Positions 43,080 through 50,995 of a stretch of 64,000 bases of DNA are shown in pieces; the first letter of the stretch is position 1; each line of letters starts with the position of its first letter. The notes beneath the pieces are model-generated. The model did no database searches. It worked only from the letters and a program-made list of their open reading frames with translations, and was not told the origin of the DNA. The stretch covers positions 1 to 64,000 of the forward strand of contig JAZRNM010000002.1 in NCBI GenBank assembly GCA_045648205.1, read 5' to 3'. The translations under genes and the position numbers were made by a program. The stretch is from SIG440 sp045648205. GTDB taxonomy: Bacteria; Bacillota; Clostridia; Monoglobales; Monoglobaceae.

Positions 43080-44018
43080 TTAAATATCAAGTTTAAAAAT
43101 TTCAATTAGCTCTGCCTTTTCAAGCATCACCGAACCGCCGTTCAGGGAATCCTCAATTTGTAAGAGGTTTCTTCCTCCGATGACAGGGAAAACCTCAGGA
43201 ACATCAAAGGAGCTGAATGCGCCACATATCAACGAGGCAATGCTGCAATCATATTTTTTTGCAAGCTTTTTCATAACCTCAAGCCGACGCAGGTTTTCAT
43301 CACACAAATATCGGTCCCGTGCCTTTTCAGACAAAGCCCCCACTCCCTGCTCTGCCATTTTTGAAAAGAACCCTTTAGCCTGGGAAGAATAAGCAACAAC
43401 GGGCATATTTTCTTTTTTATAAAACACAAATTCTTTCTCATCCATTCCCACAAGTCCGCCTCTTTCCCCAAGGCAAAAGGCAGGATTAAATCTTATCTGA
43501 CTTGCTTCAAAACATTGCAGACCTTTTCCCTTTGCATAAGAATTTGCCTCATCAATTCTTTTTGCCTGCCAGTTTGATGCACCGAATTTTTTGATTTTGC
43601 CTTCCTTTACAAAACCATTCATCATATCAATTATTTCAGATGCAGGAATACCTTCATCATCACGATGGAGCCAATAGAAATCTATGCAATCCAAACCAAG
43701 GGCCTTCAGGCTTTTCTCCAAATCCGAACGAACTTCCTCTTGTGTCAGCCGTGGGTTCTCCCCTGCGTCAAAATCATAATATGCACCCTTTGTGGAAATC
43801 AGCATTTCACATGCCCCTCTGTCAAGAACCCACTCTCCTACAATTTCCTCTGCACGCCCGTCAGCATATAGTCGCGCTGTATCAATGTGGGTTCCCCCCA
43901 TTTCACGGAATTTATCCATCATCAAAAAAGCGTCCTCTTTTGATATTCCGTCACCAAAATAGGCGGTTCCCAACAAAATTCTTGAGCTATTTTTCCCAAA
44001 GCATTGTGAATATCTCAT
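43080..44018 (-). CDS. Aldo/keto reductase
   Basis: A 312-aa NAD(P)H-dependent oxidoreductase. LLGTAYFGDGISKEDAFLMM, HIDTARLYADGRAEEIVGEW with the catalytic Asp and Tyr, and CIDFYWLHRDDEG with the conserved His show the family. The C-terminal cofactor site VFPVIGGRNLLQIEDSLN is weakly conserved. Substrate unknown. It precedes the strong terminator and follows the cupin-like gene by 20 bases, so the two are probably cotranscribed. Confidence 0.88.
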   Translation of the reverse strand: MRYSQCFGKNSSRILLGTAYFGDGISKEDAFLMMDKFREMGGTHIDTARLYADGRAEEIVGEWVLDRGACEMLISTKGAYYDFDAGENPRLTQEEVRSDLEKSLKALGLDCIDFYWLHRDDEGIPASEIIDMMNGFVKEGKIKKFGASNWQAKRIDEANSYAKGKGLQCFEASQIRFNPAFCLGERGGLVGMDEKEFVFYKKENMPVVAYSSQAKGFFSKMAEQGVGALSEKARDRYLCDENLRRLEVMKKLAKKYDCSIASLICGAFSSFDVPEVFPVIGGRNLLQIEDSLNGGSVMLEKAELIEIFKLDI

Positions 44019-44038
44019 TTTTTCTCCTCAAAACTAAT

Positions 44039-44530
44039 TTATTTAATAATTTCAAACTGCTGCTCAGGAGTCAGGTCAACAACAGTGCAATCGTTTGCAT
44101 AAGTACATTCGGGCAGAATAATCATCGCCGTAAGCTGTTCCTTGTTTGCGGGAAGCGGTGCTAGATGCCAGATTGCTGAATTCATCTTTATCAAAGTGTT
44201 TTTCGGGACAATGAACGCCTTGGCAAGGTCGGTCACCGGAGTTCCCGCAGATGCAGGTGCACAATGCAAAATCATATCATCATCAAGGGGAAGAATCATT
44301 TCCCAGGTTGTTGTATGATATTCCTGCTGAGTTATAACCATTTTCTCAGGTTTCTTCACAATAATTGGCGAAAAACCTATTCTGTGATTGCTGTCCGCCG
44401 TGATGCGGTCAGGGAAAAACTGGTGTATTTCACCGCACAGAGCATATCCGTCGGGCTTTTCCATTGTGTAAAACTGTCCAAAAGGTGCAAACTCCTCATG
44501 TGTAATCGGTACTGCTTTAATTGTTTTCAT
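44039..44530 (-). CDS. Cupin-fold protein, ureidoglycolate lyase/DUF4867-like
   Basis: A 163-aa beta-rich protein. VPITHEEFAPFGQFYTMEKP and ILHCAPASAGTPVTDLAKAF, with FIVPKNTLIKMNSAIWHLAP, resemble the cupin fold of AllA and related carbohydrate-locus proteins (DUF4867). No purine-catabolism genes are nearby, so a ureide role is doubtful. The frame is open to 44608, but ATG 44530 has a GGAG site. Real function unknown. Confidence 0.65.
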   Translation of the reverse strand: MKTIKAVPITHEEFAPFGQFYTMEKPDGYALCGEIHQFFPDRITADSNHRIGFSPIIVKKPEKMVITQQEYHTTTWEMILPLDDDMILHCAPASAGTPVTDLAKAFIVPKNTLIKMNSAIWHLAPLPANKEQLTAMIILPECTYANDCTVVDLTPEQQFEIIK

Positions 44531-44624
44531 AATATTCTCCAATCCGCCACTGAAATTCTGGCACAAGTTATATATTTTTAGTTTACCACAAATAAAAAAG
44601 TAAGTCAATAATACAAAATATGTG

Positions 44625-44653
44625 TTGCAAAACCCGTATAAAAATGGTAAAAT
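44625..44653 (+). promoter_or_regulatory. SigA-like promoter of gatCAB
   Basis: TTGCAA (44625-44630), 17-base spacer, TAAAAT (44648-44653), 33 bases before gatC. Confidence 0.65.
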
Positions 44654-44686
44654 AAAAGTTAGTCAAAAAAAGGAAGTGAATTTTAT

Positions 44687-44971
44687 ATGTTATCAATGGA
44701 CAACCTCAAGCTTTTGTGCGAGCTTTCCAAACTCCATCTTTCGGAGGCTGAGCTCAGCGAATATCAAAAGGAAATGACCGATATAATCAATCTTATGGAC
44801 AATATCGGTGATTCTGATTTTGAATATAATCCCCTTGATATGTCAAATGCTGTTCCCTTTTCGGAACTTCGCAGCGACACAATCGAAACCTTCAGCAATA
44901 TGAACGGCATTGTTAAAAACGGACCGGAAGTAATCGAAAATCAGTTCGTTGTGCCAAAAATCGTGGATTAA
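44687..44971 (+). CDS. gatC: Asp/Glu-tRNA amidotransferase subunit C
   Basis: A 94-aa subunit stabilising GatA in the complex that amidates misacylated Glu-tRNA(Gln) and Asp-tRNA(Asn). LCELSKLHLSEAELSEYQKE and NAVPFSELRSDTIETFSN are family-typical. AGGAAGTG precedes the ATG. First gene of gatCAB, 19 bases ahead of gatA. Confidence 0.94.
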   Translation: MLSMDNLKLLCELSKLHLSEAELSEYQKEMTDIINLMDNIGDSDFEYNPLDMSNAVPFSELRSDTIETFSNMNGIVKNGPEVIENQFVVPKIVD

Positions 44972-44990
44972 TCAGTCAAGGAGAAAAAAT

Positions 44991-46424
44991 ATGATTACAA
45001 TTTCAGAACTCAGAAAAAAGCTTGACACGAAAGAAATTTCCTCAGTTGAGCTTACAAAAGAATATCTCAAAAAAATAGCCGCAAGCTCTGAGCTTGGTGC
45101 TTTCAACACAGTGTGCGAAGAAGAAGCTCTTGCATCAGCAGAAGCTGCGGATAAAAAAATTGCAGAGGGGAACATTCTGCCCCTCACGGGTATTCCCATG
45201 GCAATCAAGGACAACATCTGCACCAAAGACATAAAAACCACCTGTTCTTCAAAAATGCTGGCAGATTATGCTCCGCCATATGATGCAACAGTTATGGAAA
45301 AGCTCAATTCTCAGGGCATTGTTGTTCTTGGTAAGACTTCAATGGATGAGTTTGCAATGGGTGGTTCTTCCCAGACTTCTGCTCTTGCAAAGCCCAAAAA
45401 TCCCTTCAACACAAGTTGCGTACCCGGCGGTTCGTCAGGTGGTAGCGCGACAGCGGTTTCAGCCGGACTTTGTGCCGCAGCTCTGGGCAGCGATACGGGT
45501 GGTTCAATCCGTCAGCCTGCGGCATTCTGCGGAATAACGGGAATGAAACCTACCTACGGCACAGTTTCACGTTTTGGTCTTGTTGCCTTCGGCAGCTCTC
45601 TTGACCAGATTGGTCCTATGACAAACTCCGCAAAGGACTGCGGAATAATCCTCAACGCCATTTCAGGTCAGGATATTCACGACAGAACAACAAGAAAACA
45701 CAACATTGACTTTAACTCACTTTTGGGTGCCGACATAAAAGGCAAGAAAATTGGTCTTCCAAAAGAATTCTTTGGTGACGGAATTGACTCAGAAATCAAA
45801 GATGCCGTTATGAACGTTGCAAAATTCTACGAAAGTATGGGGGCAGAACTTGTTGAGGTTTCAATGCCAACTCTCAAATATGCAGTTTCTGCTTACTATC
45901 TTCTGGCTTGTGCCGAAGCAAGCTCAAACCTTTCAAGATATGACGGTGTAAAATACGGCTACCGTACAGACTCACCCGAAAGCTATGATGAGCTTATAAA
46001 GAAGACAAGAAGCGAAGGTTTTGGCACAGAAGTAAAGCGTCGCATTCTTTTGGGAACATATGCACTTTCAAGCGGATATTATGATGCTTACTACAAAAAA
46101 GCACTGGCTGTTCGTCAGCAATTCCGTGCAGAACACGACGACATATTCAAAAAATGTGATGTGATGCTCACGCCAACTGCTCCAACTGTCGCTTACGGAA
46201 CCGATGCAAACATCGATGATCCCGTGAAAATGTACCTTGCCGATGTATGCACAGTAACGGCAAACATTGCAGGAATTCCCGCAATTTCCGTTCCTTGTGG
46301 AACCAACAAAGACGGAATGCCAATGGGCTTTTCACTTTCAGCAAAGCGTTTTGACGATGCAAAGATTGTTCAGTTCGCAGATATTTACGAAAATCAGTTT
46401 GCTCATCCAGAGGCAAATATATAA
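44991..46424 (+). CDS. gatA: Asp/Glu-tRNA amidotransferase subunit A
   Basis: A 477-aa amidase that frees ammonia from glutamine. The Ser-cisSer-Lys triad is carried by IPMAIKDNICTK and the block SGGSATAVSAGL with GSDTGGSIRQPA. The ATG at 44991 follows AAGGAG; the frame is open back into gatC (44949) but that start has no site. Supplies ammonia to GatB. Confidence 0.97.
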   Translation: MITISELRKKLDTKEISSVELTKEYLKKIAASSELGAFNTVCEEEALASAEAADKKIAEGNILPLTGIPMAIKDNICTKDIKTTCSSKMLADYAPPYDATVMEKLNSQGIVVLGKTSMDEFAMGGSSQTSALAKPKNPFNTSCVPGGSSGGSATAVSAGLCAAALGSDTGGSIRQPAAFCGITGMKPTYGTVSRFGLVAFGSSLDQIGPMTNSAKDCGIILNAISGQDIHDRTTRKHNIDFNSLLGADIKGKKIGLPKEFFGDGIDSEIKDAVMNVAKFYESMGAELVEVSMPTLKYAVSAYYLLACAEASSNLSRYDGVKYGYRTDSPESYDELIKKTRSEGFGTEVKRRILLGTYALSSGYYDAYYKKALAVRQQFRAEHDDIFKKCDVMLTPTAPTVAYGTDANIDDPVKMYLADVCTVTANIAGIPAISVPCGTNKDGMPMGFSLSAKRFDDAKIVQFADIYENQFAHPEANI

Positions 46425-46439
46425 AGGAGGTCGAAATTT

Positions 46440-47864
46440 ATGTGCAAAAAATATGATACTGTCATCGGTCTTGAAATTCATGCCGAGCTTTCAACAAAAA
46501 CCAAAGCATTTTGTACTTGCGACGCCTCCTTCGGTGGTGATCCAAATACACACATTTGCCCCGTCTGCACAGGTCAGCCGGGTGCACTCCCCGTCATCAA
46601 TTATGAAGCCGTTAACTATGCAATCCGCGCAGGACTTGCCTTCGGTTGTGACATAAACAGATATTCAAGATTCGACCGAAAGAACTATTTCTATCCCGAC
46701 CTTCCCAAGGCATATCAGATTTCTCAGCTTGACCTTCCCCTTTGCATCAATGGTGCTGTTGAGCTTTCAACGGGAACTGTTGTGAGAATACACCAGATTC
46801 ATCTTGAAGAGGATGCGGGAAAAATGGTTCACGACGACTACCACGGTCAGAGTTGGGCAGACTACAACCGTTGCAGTGTGCCTCTCATAGAAATTGTAAC
46901 AGAACCCGACATAAAATCTCCCGAAGAGGCAGCTGAGTTTGTTTCAAAAATTGCTCTATATCTCAAATATTTAAATGTTTGTGATGCAAAAATGCAGGAA
47001 GGCTCAATCCGTGCCGATGTAAACGTTTCATTGAAACCCTGCGGCTCCACAGTTTTGGGCGATAGAGCAGAAATCAAAAATCTCAATTCTTTTCGTTCAA
47101 TTCAGCGTGCAATTGAAAGTGAAATCGAAAGACAAACCAAAATCCTTGACGACGGCGGAAAGGTCGTTCAGGAAACAAGACGTTTTGACGATGCAACGGG
47201 AACAACTTCATCACTCCGAAGCAAAGAAAATGCAAATGATTATCGTTATTTCCCCGAGCCTGATATTCTTTCAATTATGTTCACTGATGAGGATATTGAA
47301 AAGGCTAAATCAGAAATTCCTCTTCTGCCTCATGAAAGAGTGGCAAAATATTTGAATGAATACAAGCTCACCGAGGAAGATGCCAGAGTCATTACTTTGG
47401 AAAAATATATCTCTGACTTTTATGATAACACCGTTGCAATTTATCCCGAATACAAAAGTGTTGCAAATATGTTCCTGACCGAGGTTATGCGTCGTGTCAA
47501 AGAAACAAATGCAGAAGAAATTTCCGTTTCTGCAAAGGATTTTGCAAAGGTCTGTGAAATGGCTGACAAAAACACGGTAAATCGAAATGATGCAAAAACC
47601 ATCATTCGCATAATGTTTGAAGAAGGCGGAGAACCAATGGAGATTGCAAAGGCTAACAACTTCATCGTTGAAGAAGACCTTTCAGCAATCAATGATTTCA
47701 TTGACAAACTTTTCGCAGAAAGAGCCGATTTGGTTGAAGACTACAAAAACGGAAAAACCAATGTGTTCGGTTTCTTTATGGGTCAGGCAAACAGAGGACT
47801 TCAAGGAAAAGCAACTCCGAAAACAATCAAGGAAACGCTTGAACAAAAACTCAAAAGTCTGTAA
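46440..47864 (+). CDS. gatB: Asp/Glu-tRNA amidotransferase subunit B
   Basis: A 474-aa subunit with the kinase-like domain that activates the tRNA-bound acid: IGLEIHAELSTKTKAFC, NYFYPDLPKAYQISQ, HLEEDAGKMVHD, then the helical YqeY-like tail. Four cysteines (CTCDASFGG, CPVCTG) may bind zinc. AAAGGAGG precedes the start, 15 bases after gatA. Confidence 0.97.
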   Translation: MCKKYDTVIGLEIHAELSTKTKAFCTCDASFGGDPNTHICPVCTGQPGALPVINYEAVNYAIRAGLAFGCDINRYSRFDRKNYFYPDLPKAYQISQLDLPLCINGAVELSTGTVVRIHQIHLEEDAGKMVHDDYHGQSWADYNRCSVPLIEIVTEPDIKSPEEAAEFVSKIALYLKYLNVCDAKMQEGSIRADVNVSLKPCGSTVLGDRAEIKNLNSFRSIQRAIESEIERQTKILDDGGKVVQETRRFDDATGTTSSLRSKENANDYRYFPEPDILSIMFTDEDIEKAKSEIPLLPHERVAKYLNEYKLTEEDARVITLEKYISDFYDNTVAIYPEYKSVANMFLTEVMRRVKETNAEEISVSAKDFAKVCEMADKNTVNRNDAKTIIRIMFEEGGEPMEIAKANNFIVEEDLSAINDFIDKLFAERADLVEDYKNGKTNVFGFFMGQANRGLQGKATPKTIKETLEQKLKSL

Positions 47865-47867
47865 CAT

Positions 47868-47904
47868 CAAAAAAGAGAGTAGCATCTGCTACTCTCTTTT
47901 TTAA
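47868..47904. terminator. Bidirectional terminator between gatB and the EEP hydrolase gene
   Basis: A 14-bp stem around a two-base loop at about 47871-47900, with A-run before and T-run after on both strands. It serves convergent gatB (plus) and the EEP gene (minus). Confidence 0.88.
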
Positions 47905-47931
47905 ATAAACCCTTTACAAAGGTTTTTATGT

Positions 47932-48789
47932 TTACTTAAAATCCACATCCACAAAAAGTGGTGCATGGTCAGACAGATAAAGATAATAATCAGGTGTGTA
48001 TCTGTCAAATCTGCGTATGTTTACATTTTCAAAATCTCTTACAAGAATGTGGTCAATTGCAGTTTCAAACGGTTTGTTGTCCCACTCACCAATCTGAAAT
48101 ACCCCGCAACCATTATATCCGCTTCCCTCATGTGCAAACTCTGTTGCAACATCGTGTGCGTGAGAAAAACCTCTCTCATTCAAGGCATACTGAATCGCCT
48201 CAGAATTATATTCTGCGTTCATATCTCCTACTAAGAACACAGGGCATTTTCCATATTTTTCCTGATACTTCTCAATTAAATCAATCAACATTTTCAATTG
48301 CAATCTGCGAACCTGGTCTGAACCTTTCCAATATGCTCTGGCATTCGGGTCCGAGCCGTTCATCCACCAAAGATGTGTTGTCGCAAAGATGAATAACTCG
48401 CCATCTTCCTTGCATTTGAAAACAGCAAGATCTGCGCCCTTGCTATAGTGATCATGGAATGTTCCTTCAAATCCATCCATTTCTTCAGGATAAAGCAGCC
48501 ACTCTGTGTCCAGAAGTTCCAATTTGTCCGCACGATATATAATTGGTGTCATATAACCCCACAAAAGAGTATAAGGCAAATTTTGCTTTTTGCAATTAAT
48601 CATCAGGTCATAATGCATTTGAATATTCACTTCCTGGCCGCCAATGATGTCAGGCATAAGTTCTTTGATAACCCGTGCGTGACCTTTCATTCTCACCTCA
48701 GATGAACAATCAAATCCCTGCTCTTCCCACAAAGGAAGGTTGGTTATGAAATTCCACTGGTTCTGACTCATAATTCTTAGTTTACTCAT
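47932..48789 (-). CDS. Endonuclease/exonuclease/phosphatase-family hydrolase
   Basis: A 285-aa metal-dependent phosphoesterase. RIMSQNQWNF opens the fold, GGQEVNIQMHYDLM supplies the metal-ligand Glu, VGDMNAEYNSEAI and DHILVRDF and SDHAPLFVDVDF complete the DNase I-like site. No signal peptide. Relatives cleave nucleic acids, phosphoinositides or sphingomyelin; the substrate is unknown. ATG 48789 has AAAGGAG; the longer frame to 48873 lacks a site. Confidence 0.82.
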   Translation of the reverse strand: MSKLRIMSQNQWNFITNLPLWEEQGFDCSSEVRMKGHARVIKELMPDIIGGQEVNIQMHYDLMINCKKQNLPYTLLWGYMTPIIYRADKLELLDTEWLLYPEEMDGFEGTFHDHYSKGADLAVFKCKEDGELFIFATTHLWWMNGSDPNARAYWKGSDQVRRLQLKMLIDLIEKYQEKYGKCPVFLVGDMNAEYNSEAIQYALNERGFSHAHDVATEFAHEGSGYNGCGVFQIGEWDNKPFETAIDHILVRDFENVNIRRFDRYTPDYYLYLSDHAPLFVDVDFK

Positions 48790-48940
48790 GTTAGCTTCTC
48801 CTTTATTGAAATATTTTGTACATTTCCAGGGATTTTCTCTCCCATTTTTCTCCTCTATTCCCTTGTTTTTCATTCTATCATATAATCAAAAAAAGTCAAT
48901 AGAAATTCCCGACAAAAGTCAATTTTCTCTGCAGTTTTAT

Positions 48941-49615
48941 CTACTCAAACATATTTCTTTCTTCGTTCCACAAAACATCGCCGGTTTCCGAGTTCAGAGT
49001 GCACTCATATAATTCTGTCATATCTTCATTGAGGACAAACGATGTAAGCAGAGAACTGTGGTCACCAACAAACCATTTCCATCTGCCAAGGTAGTAGCCC
49101 CCCCATTCTGTTTCGGCTATTCCCACAATTTCAAAAATAAAAATATTCCCTGTTTCTTCATCTTTTTCCCCGAACTTTTGCATCAAAATTTCCGTTATTT
49201 CTTCAATTTTGGATTCAGGTACTTCCATAAAGTTATCCATCTTAACAGCAAAACCATTCACAGATTCTCCTTCAATATTCCGGGAAAAACGGGACACATC
49301 TTCTTCTGTGCTTTCAGGAACTAAACGTGTCATTTGCGGAACATCCTCTTCATCACTCTGTCTTGTGACTTGTTGTTCAATACTCTGTTGCGTTTCGGTA
49401 ATGTTTATATTTTCGTTATTTAATCTAACTATATCATCGTAAAAGGCAAATGTAAGAACAACAAAAAAAACAGCCGCAATTGCTACCCAGTATCTATATA
49501 ACGCAATTTTCTTTCCTTTTTGGGGCTTTATCTTCGCCGATTCAAAAATATTGTCTATTAACTGACGATTTGTATTTATGTCGTTGTTTGCATCTTTATA
49601 ATACTTTTTAAACAA
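48941..49615 (-). CDS. Putative membrane anti-sigma factor
   Basis: A 224-aa protein with a ~45-residue cytoplasmic N-terminus, one helix (YWVAIAAVFFVVLTFAFYD) and an extracellular domain. It overlaps the ECF sigma gene by eight bases, the normal sigma/anti-sigma layout. No zinc-binding HxxxCxxC motif is present, so it would be a non-ZAS type. The outer domain (acidic linker, then WGGYYLGRWKWFVGDHSSLL) is unrecognised and may be the sensor. Function inferred from position. Confidence 0.65.
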   Translation of the reverse strand: MFKKYYKDANNDINTNRQLIDNIFESAKIKPQKGKKIALYRYWVAIAAVFFVVLTFAFYDDIVRLNNENINITETQQSIEQQVTRQSDEEDVPQMTRLVPESTEEDVSRFSRNIEGESVNGFAVKMDNFMEVPESKIEEITEILMQKFGEKDEETGNIFIFEIVGIAETEWGGYYLGRWKWFVGDHSSLLTSFVLNEDMTELYECTLNSETGDVLWNEERNMFE

Positions 49616-50096
49616 GTCCGTACCCTCCTTTCAGTTTCTCTTTCAGCATTTTTCTGGCACGGCTCAGCTGAGATTTAACAGTGGAGCTGTTTGTTTTCAG
49701 CACTTTTGAAATCTCCGCCACGGACATCTCTTCATAATAAAAAAGATGTATGACCGCTCTGTATTTTTGAGGAAGTTCAAGCACAGCATAATAAACATCA
49801 CCCTTTTCTTTGGTGTCAAAAACAATATCTTCCGAAAGCGGAACTGTTTTTTTCGCCCAGGAATTTGAAAACATATTATGACAACAATTTATCGCAACGC
49901 GAATAAGCCACGCCTTGATATGTTCATCACTTTCAAATTTTTTGTCAGAATTAATAAACCTGATAAAAACATCTTGAACAACCTCGTCAGCATAATCCCG
50001 CGATTTTGTCTGCGAAAGTGACAGCTTGTAAATCATATCAAAATATTTTTCAACAATTTCCCGTTTGTTGTCCATATTTGTTGTGCTTTCGTACAA
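49608..50096 (-). CDS. ECF-type RNA polymerase sigma factor
   Basis: A 162-aa sigma factor with region 2 (YADEVVQDVFIRFINSDKKF, IKAWLIRVAINCCHNMF) and region 4 (LELPQKYRAVIHLFYYEEMS, VAEISKVLKTNSSTVKSQLS RARK). The start is TTG at 50096: a GAGGAGG site is seven bases ahead, whereas the first ATG (residue 8) is 28 bases away. Directs RNA polymerase to a stress or surface regulon, held by the overlapping membrane protein. Confidence 0.9.
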   Translation of the reverse strand: MYESTTNMDNKREIVEKYFDMIYKLSLSQTKSRDYADEVVQDVFIRFINSDKKFESDEHIKAWLIRVAINCCHNMFSNSWAKKTVPLSEDIVFDTKEKGDVYYAVLELPQKYRAVIHLFYYEEMSVAEISKVLKTNSSTVKSQLSRARKMLKEKLKGGYGLV

Positions 50097-50170
50097 TTCA
50101 AATCCTCCTCTTATTTATAATACCAAAAAGACACCTTAAAGGTTGCATTAATAATTTAATTTTTACTATA

Positions 50171-50199
50171 AGTATAACATATACAACTAAAAGACGCAA
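50171..50199 (-). promoter_or_regulatory. Possible promoter of the sigma/anti-sigma operon
   Basis: Minus strand TTGCGT (50199-50194), 17-base spacer, TATACT (50176-50171). The -35 is weak. No clear ECF-type AAC motif was found. Confidence 0.35.
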
Positions 50200-50211
50200 G
50201 AAATCTAAACT

Positions 50212-50253
50212 AAAAACTGATACCTCCAGCTTTCCCATCGGTATCAGTTTTTT
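50212..50253. terminator. 13-bp hairpin between divergent genes
   Basis: Stem 50212-50224 with 50240-50252, 15-base loop, A-run and T-run arms, terminator-like in both directions. It lies in the 215-base gap between the divergent sigma and mini-glycosyltransferase genes. It could stop minus-strand readthrough from the 42-aa gene, or attenuate the plus-strand gene; a TTGCAT / 18 / TATAAG promoter-like pair on the plus strand at about 50143-50172 would make a ~70-base RNA ending here. Confidence 0.65.
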
Positions 50254-50311
50254 CATATTCGTAACAAAATATTTAAAAAGGCATATACTCCTATTACCAG
50301 GAGGAATCTTT

Positions 50312-50653
50312 ATGTTAAAAATATTTTTTGTCATTATAACTATAATATTGCTACTCTCTGCCATAACTGTTTTTATGCTTTTTTTCAAATTTTCCAAGCC
50401 TCTCCTGAAAAAGGAGTTGTCTCATATATACTCAGTCATAACGGTAAAAAACAGTGCAGAAACTATAGAAGGCATCATTCGTTCTGTTGCCTGGCAAATA
50501 CAAAACGGAAGTACAGTGAGTAGCGAACTGATTGTTATCGACCTGGGTTCTGATGATGAAACATTTCTCATTCTCAAAAAGCTCGGAGAAGAATACCCGT
50601 TCATTCATCCAATGCACAAAACAGACTATATCAGCCACGTGCTGAGTCTTTGA
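50312..50653 (+). CDS. Mini membrane-anchored glycosyltransferase-2-fold protein
   Basis: A 113-aa protein: one helix (FFVIITIILLLSAITVFMLF), then the start of a GT-A fold: IYSVITVKNSAETIEGIIRS, IVIDLGSDDETFLILKKLGE. Family 2 enzymes have a longer domain with DXD and QXXRW motifs; here the protein ends after about the first Rossmann half, so it cannot be an ordinary transferase. A short clostridial family of this shape seems to exist, but I do not know its role. The start has AGGAGG; the frame is open much further upstream without a start site. Its stop is two bases from the stop of the convergent 42-aa gene. Confidence 0.75.
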   Translation: MLKIFFVIITIILLLSAITVFMLFFKFSKPLLKKELSHIYSVITVKNSAETIEGIIRSVAWQIQNGSTVSSELIVIDLGSDDETFLILKKLGEEYPFIHPMHKTDYISHVLSL

Positions 50654-50655
50654 AA

Positions 50656-50784
50656 TTAAATAAGCATTGCCAAAACAAGTGCACCCGTGATGTCTCCATT
50701 TTCTACAATTGCTCCCACAACCAAAGTGGAAACCACAAACATAAACTTAAAAAACTTTCTTTTGTTGAATTTTACCTTTTTCAT
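50656..50784 (-). CDS. 42-aa single-span membrane peptide
   Basis: A 42-residue open frame: MKKVKFNKRKFFKF, then the hydrophobic MFVVSTLVVGAIV, ENGDITGA and LVLAMLI. A basic N-terminus followed by one membrane span is the shape of small regulatory or toxin-like peptides. An AAGGAG site is seven bases before the ATG and a TTGACA/17/TAATAT promoter lies upstream. The promoter spans a region with four CGAAAC-type motifs shared with the divergent S24 repressor gene, which probably represses it. I do not recognise a family. Confidence 0.65.
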   Translation of the reverse strand: MKKVKFNKRKFFKFMFVVSTLVVGAIVENGDITGALVLAMLI

Positions 50785-50799
50785 AATTTTTCTCCTTTT

Positions 50800-50919
50800 C
50801 GAAACTTTATATGTATTTTGTTTCGTTTTTTGTAACTTTTTCTACATATTAGCACACATTTGTTTCGTTGTCAATAACTTTTTTAAAAATTTTTAAAATA
50901 TTTTTTCTAAATTCGAAAC
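50800..50919. promoter_or_regulatory. Four CGAAAC operator-like motifs
   Basis: CGAAAC at 50800-50805 and 50914-50919, and its reverse complement GTTTCG at 50820-50825 and 50862-50867. The first pair is an inverted repeat downstream of the 42-aa gene's start point, the third copy is inside that gene's promoter spacer, and the fourth is just upstream of the repressor's -35. This is the layout of autoregulated phage-type operators. Inference. Confidence 0.55.
50846..50874 (-). promoter_or_regulatory. Promoter of the 42-aa peptide gene
   Basis: Minus strand perfect TTGACA (50874-50869), 17-base spacer, TAATAT (50851-50846). A GTTTCG operator-like motif lies inside the spacer. Confidence 0.65.
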
Positions 50920-50926
50920 TTTTTGC

Positions 50927-50955
50927 TTGCAATTTAGTTTTTTATGTGTTATAAT
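50927..50955 (+). promoter_or_regulatory. Promoter of the S24-type repressor gene
   Basis: TTGCAA (50927-50932), 17-base spacer, perfect TATAAT (50950-50955), 40 bases before the start codon. Confidence 0.7.
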
Positions 50956-50995
50956 ATAGAAAACTAATTATGTTTTCAAAAAGGGGATTTTATAT

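Noticed and set aside
44531..44686. T-box or riboswitch before gatCAB
   Set aside because: Only 156 bases with a plain promoter; no specifier stem, antiterminator or terminator seen.
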